In this document: piece by piece, positions 4,778-6,119 of the stretch | Numbering within the stretch: position 1 is the stretch's first letter | How the letters are laid out: each line of letters opens with the position of its first letter | Assembly (NCBI GenBank): GCA_016219235.1 | Contig: JACRBO010000188.1 | Span: 1-6,119 of the forward strand | DNA length: 6,119 nucleotides | Direction: 5' to 3' | From: Chloroflexota bacterium | GTDB taxonomy: Bacteria; Chloroflexota; Anaerolineae; Fen-1058 | Position numbers and translations under genes: made by a program | Notes under the pieces: generated by a model | The model's database searches: none | Told to the model about the DNA's origin: nothing | The model's input: only the letters and a program-made list of their open reading frames with translations

Positions 4778-5887
4778 CTACTTGTAGAGTGTGGCTATGG
4801 TATGGAGGCATGCAGAGCTAATCATGCGAAAGATCCGACTGTAGGTGATCTTGTCTATTTCGACATCCCAACTCAGGTTGTGCCCGATAGTATTCCTGAC
4901 CTTTTCTGTGTACTGAAATGCGGTCTGCACGCTTTCGTCAATGGAAGCGAGGGCGGTCACTACGTCAGGAAGTTTGGCACGCTTAGGGTCAAAATTGAGG
5001 GGAGCCCTGAAATCGAGTTGGGAGTATAGACAGTTGATCACTCTCGCGAGCGGGGCTTCTTTGTCTTGGATGTCGCTAGAGGGATTGGTTTTGAGCAAGC
5101 TTTCGAAGAGAACGCAGCCCTTGAACAGATGCAGAAAGAAAGGCTCTGCCGTTCCCCCGCCAGGACGAAGGTCAAAAAGGGCGTTGCGATAATCCCACTC
5201 AAGAATGAAAGAGATAAAGGCGGTGACCAACGATCGCCACTTTTCACCGTTAGCCTGCACCGCGCGCCGCAAAAACCGGCGCCGGAGGTCTGCGATGCTG
5301 AACGGGGTGGGCGTGTTTTTTGCGCCGGATCTGGTGTTGTAGTTGTCAATGAGATCCTGCACTCTTGCCTGGGCCTGTTGAACGAGTTCTTGCGCCGCCT
5401 GCTTCGGTTCCTCGCCTTGCAACAGAATGAACCGGAAAGCAGGAGTAGAGTCAGAATCAGGATCTGCGTGCGCGTGGAGATCCTCGGAAACGGCCGCATC
5501 GAAAAAGAAGGTCCCGATTTCGACGTCGTGAACCAGGAAAGATCCGATTCCGAGCCAGTAGAAGGCATCTCCCTTGTGAATGTCCCGATATGCCACGGGA
5601 TCGATCTTTAGACATTCGTTCAGGAGGTAACTACCTTGCTTGACGCCGGCCCCCGGGTTCCCGTGAAGGATGTCATGGACATACTTGAATCTGTTGAAGA
5701 AATCGCTTTGCTGCTTTCTGGTGCCCGCAGCGGCCAGCTGGAAGGCGTCGCGTAGCTCTTCGGACGTCATGTTGTAAAACCGCTCGCTCTCTTGTGGCGC
5801 ATTCCCCTCACGGGGTAACAGATTGAGTGAGCCCGTCGCGGCGGCACGCTCCTGCCGCCCAGGTTGAGTCGGATCGAAACTTTCCAT
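4778..5887 (-). CDS. Helical protein with a C-terminal HEPN-like R-x4-H motif
   Basis: I do not recognise the whole protein. The 369 residues are largely alpha-helical without a signal peptide or membrane segment, so it should be cytoplasmic. The N-terminal 40 residues look disordered. Residues about 41-135 contain paired helices (HKGDAFYWLGIGSFLVHD, then EIGTFFFDAAVSED) that could be TPR-like. Near the C-terminus, RNTIGH places R331, N332 and H336 in the R-x4-H spacing, with a polar residue after Arg, that marks HEPN RNase domains. Flanking helices (ESVQTAFQYTEKV, YSRIFRMISSACLHTIATLY) suit that fold. HEPN proteins often act in toxin-antitoxin, abortive-infection and CRISPR systems, so a defence role is plausible. 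No antitoxin or partner gene is adjacent. The start has AAGG (5894-5897) 6 bases away; Met40 has no such site. GC is lower than in the replication genes, suggesting acquired cargo. Confidence 0.75.
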   Translation of the reverse strand: MESFDPTQPGRQERAAATGSLNLLPREGNAPQESERFYNMTSEELRDAFQLAAAGTRKQQSDFFNRFKYVHDILHGNPGAGVKQGSYLLNECLKIDPVAYRDIHKGDAFYWLGIGSFLVHDVEIGTFFFDAAVSEDLHAHADPDSDSTPAFRFILLQGEEPKQAAQELVQQAQARVQDLIDNYNTRSGAKNTPTPFSIADLRRRFLRRAVQANGEKWRSLVTAFISFILEWDYRNALFDLRPGGGTAEPFFLHLFKGCVLFESLLKTNPSSDIQDKEAPLARVINCLYSQLDFRAPLNFDPKRAKLPDVVTALASIDESVQTAFQYTEKVRNTIGHNLSWDVEIDKITYSRIFRMISSACLHTIATLYK

Positions 5888-5986
5888 ATACGACCTTGTC
5901 TAATGTTAGATTCGAGACCAACTGATCGACAACTGGTCAAGCACACTTTCGCTGACCCGTTGCCAGTATAGAACTGTTGTAACTAT
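5888..5986 (-). promoter_or_regulatory. Upstream region of the HEPN-like gene with a small palindrome
   Basis: TCTAA-TG-TTAGA (5899-5910) is a short palindrome just before the ribosome site, a possible operator. On the minus strand TTGTCG and TAACAT are 18 bases apart, each matching four of six consensus bases, so a weak promoter may overlap the palindrome. The region also separates this gene from the transposase end. I could not identify a terminal inverted repeat of the insertion sequence here. Confidence 0.3.
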
Positions 5987-6119
5987 TCACGGGGTTGAAG
6001 GTGTCACGTACTGCAAGATCGGTTTGCCCATCAAGTGCACCAATTTGGCGAAGGCGTTTTCGCCGTGGCGTTTGGCGGTGTTCAGCACGGTCGCCAGCGC
6101 GGCATAGGCCTGTGGGCCC
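5987..6119 (-). CDS. C-terminal end of a probable transposase (partial, IS66-like)
   Basis: On the minus strand a frame enters from the right edge and ends at TGA 5987-5989, giving 43 residues. The segment AALATVLNTAKRHGENAFAKLVHLMG resembles the last helix of IS66-type transposases, which commonly end in a pattern of Thr-Ala-Arg/Lys, a polar residue, Gly, and then a helix with Ala/Leu at regular spacing. GC is high, like the replication genes. The catalytic part lies outside the window, so the family assignment is tentative. It is transcribed in the same direction as the HEPN-like gene, 99 bp upstream of that gene. Confidence 0.5.
   Translation of the reverse strand, partial: GPQAYAALATVLNTAKRHGENAFAKLVHLMGKPILQYVTPSTP

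Noticed and set aside
4332..4821. Continuation of the 4264 frame past the GGG run
   Set aside because: After 4330 the product becomes a Gly/Ala/Arg-rich shadow of the 4316 frame and runs through the terminator at 4705-4738.
5066..5611. Plus-strand frame within the HEPN-like gene
   Set aside because: The minus-strand gene is longer, has a ribosome site and a HEPN-type motif; the plus-strand product shows no such features.
5803..5815. CCCCTCACGG at the start of the HEPN-like gene, matching one arm of the origin palindromes
   Set aside because: It is a single half-site without the other arm, inside a coding region, and most likely a chance match.

Overview
The window is high-GC bacterial DNA with a mobile-element character. 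The host is most likely a member of the Chloroflexota. This is inferred from the overall coding style and from a surface protein whose C-terminus (a [16 protein letters not shown] stretch, one membrane helix, an Arg/Lys-rich tail) I associate with that phylum. No rRNA, tRNA or host marker gene is present to prove it.

Bases 1-2055 look like a replication module. The tail of an unidentified gene is followed by a putative replication initiator (54-1358) and a DnaC/IstB-type AAA+ ATPase (1363-2055), probably its helicase loader. Inside the initiator gene lie three in-frame palindromes, followed by an A+T-rich stretch. This matches the plan of phage lambda, where the origin lies inside gene O and the loader gene P follows. 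Two accessory envelope genes come next on the same strand: a three-helix membrane protein (2098-2565) and a lipoprotein with an Ala/Thr/Gln-rich helical body (2575-3042).

From about 2983 to 4297 the composition drops to noticeably lower GC, and the apparent lipoprotein reading frame gives way to unrelated sequence. This stretch carries, on the minus strand, the most striking gene of the window (3068-3925). It encodes an exported, membrane-anchored protein whose N-terminal domain is about two-thirds identical to eukaryotic ubiquitin over its full length. The conjugating Gly-Gly tail is replaced by a bacterial surface domain. After this stretch the Ala/Gln/Thr-rich coding style resumes (4316-4678) and ends at a clear terminator (4705-4738). 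This 3' part is either the displaced end of the lipoprotein gene or a separate small membrane protein with a one-base frameshift near 4327.

Bases 4778-5887 hold a second moderate-GC cargo gene on the minus strand. It encodes a 369-residue helical protein with a C-terminal R-x4-H motif of HEPN type, so a defence or RNase role is possible but unproven. The window ends in the C-terminus of a probable transposase (5987-6119, minus).

Taken together, this is a mosaic: a replicating or integrating element backbone (replication genes plus envelope accessory genes) into which at least two cargo genes of different composition have been placed, with a transposase at the right edge.
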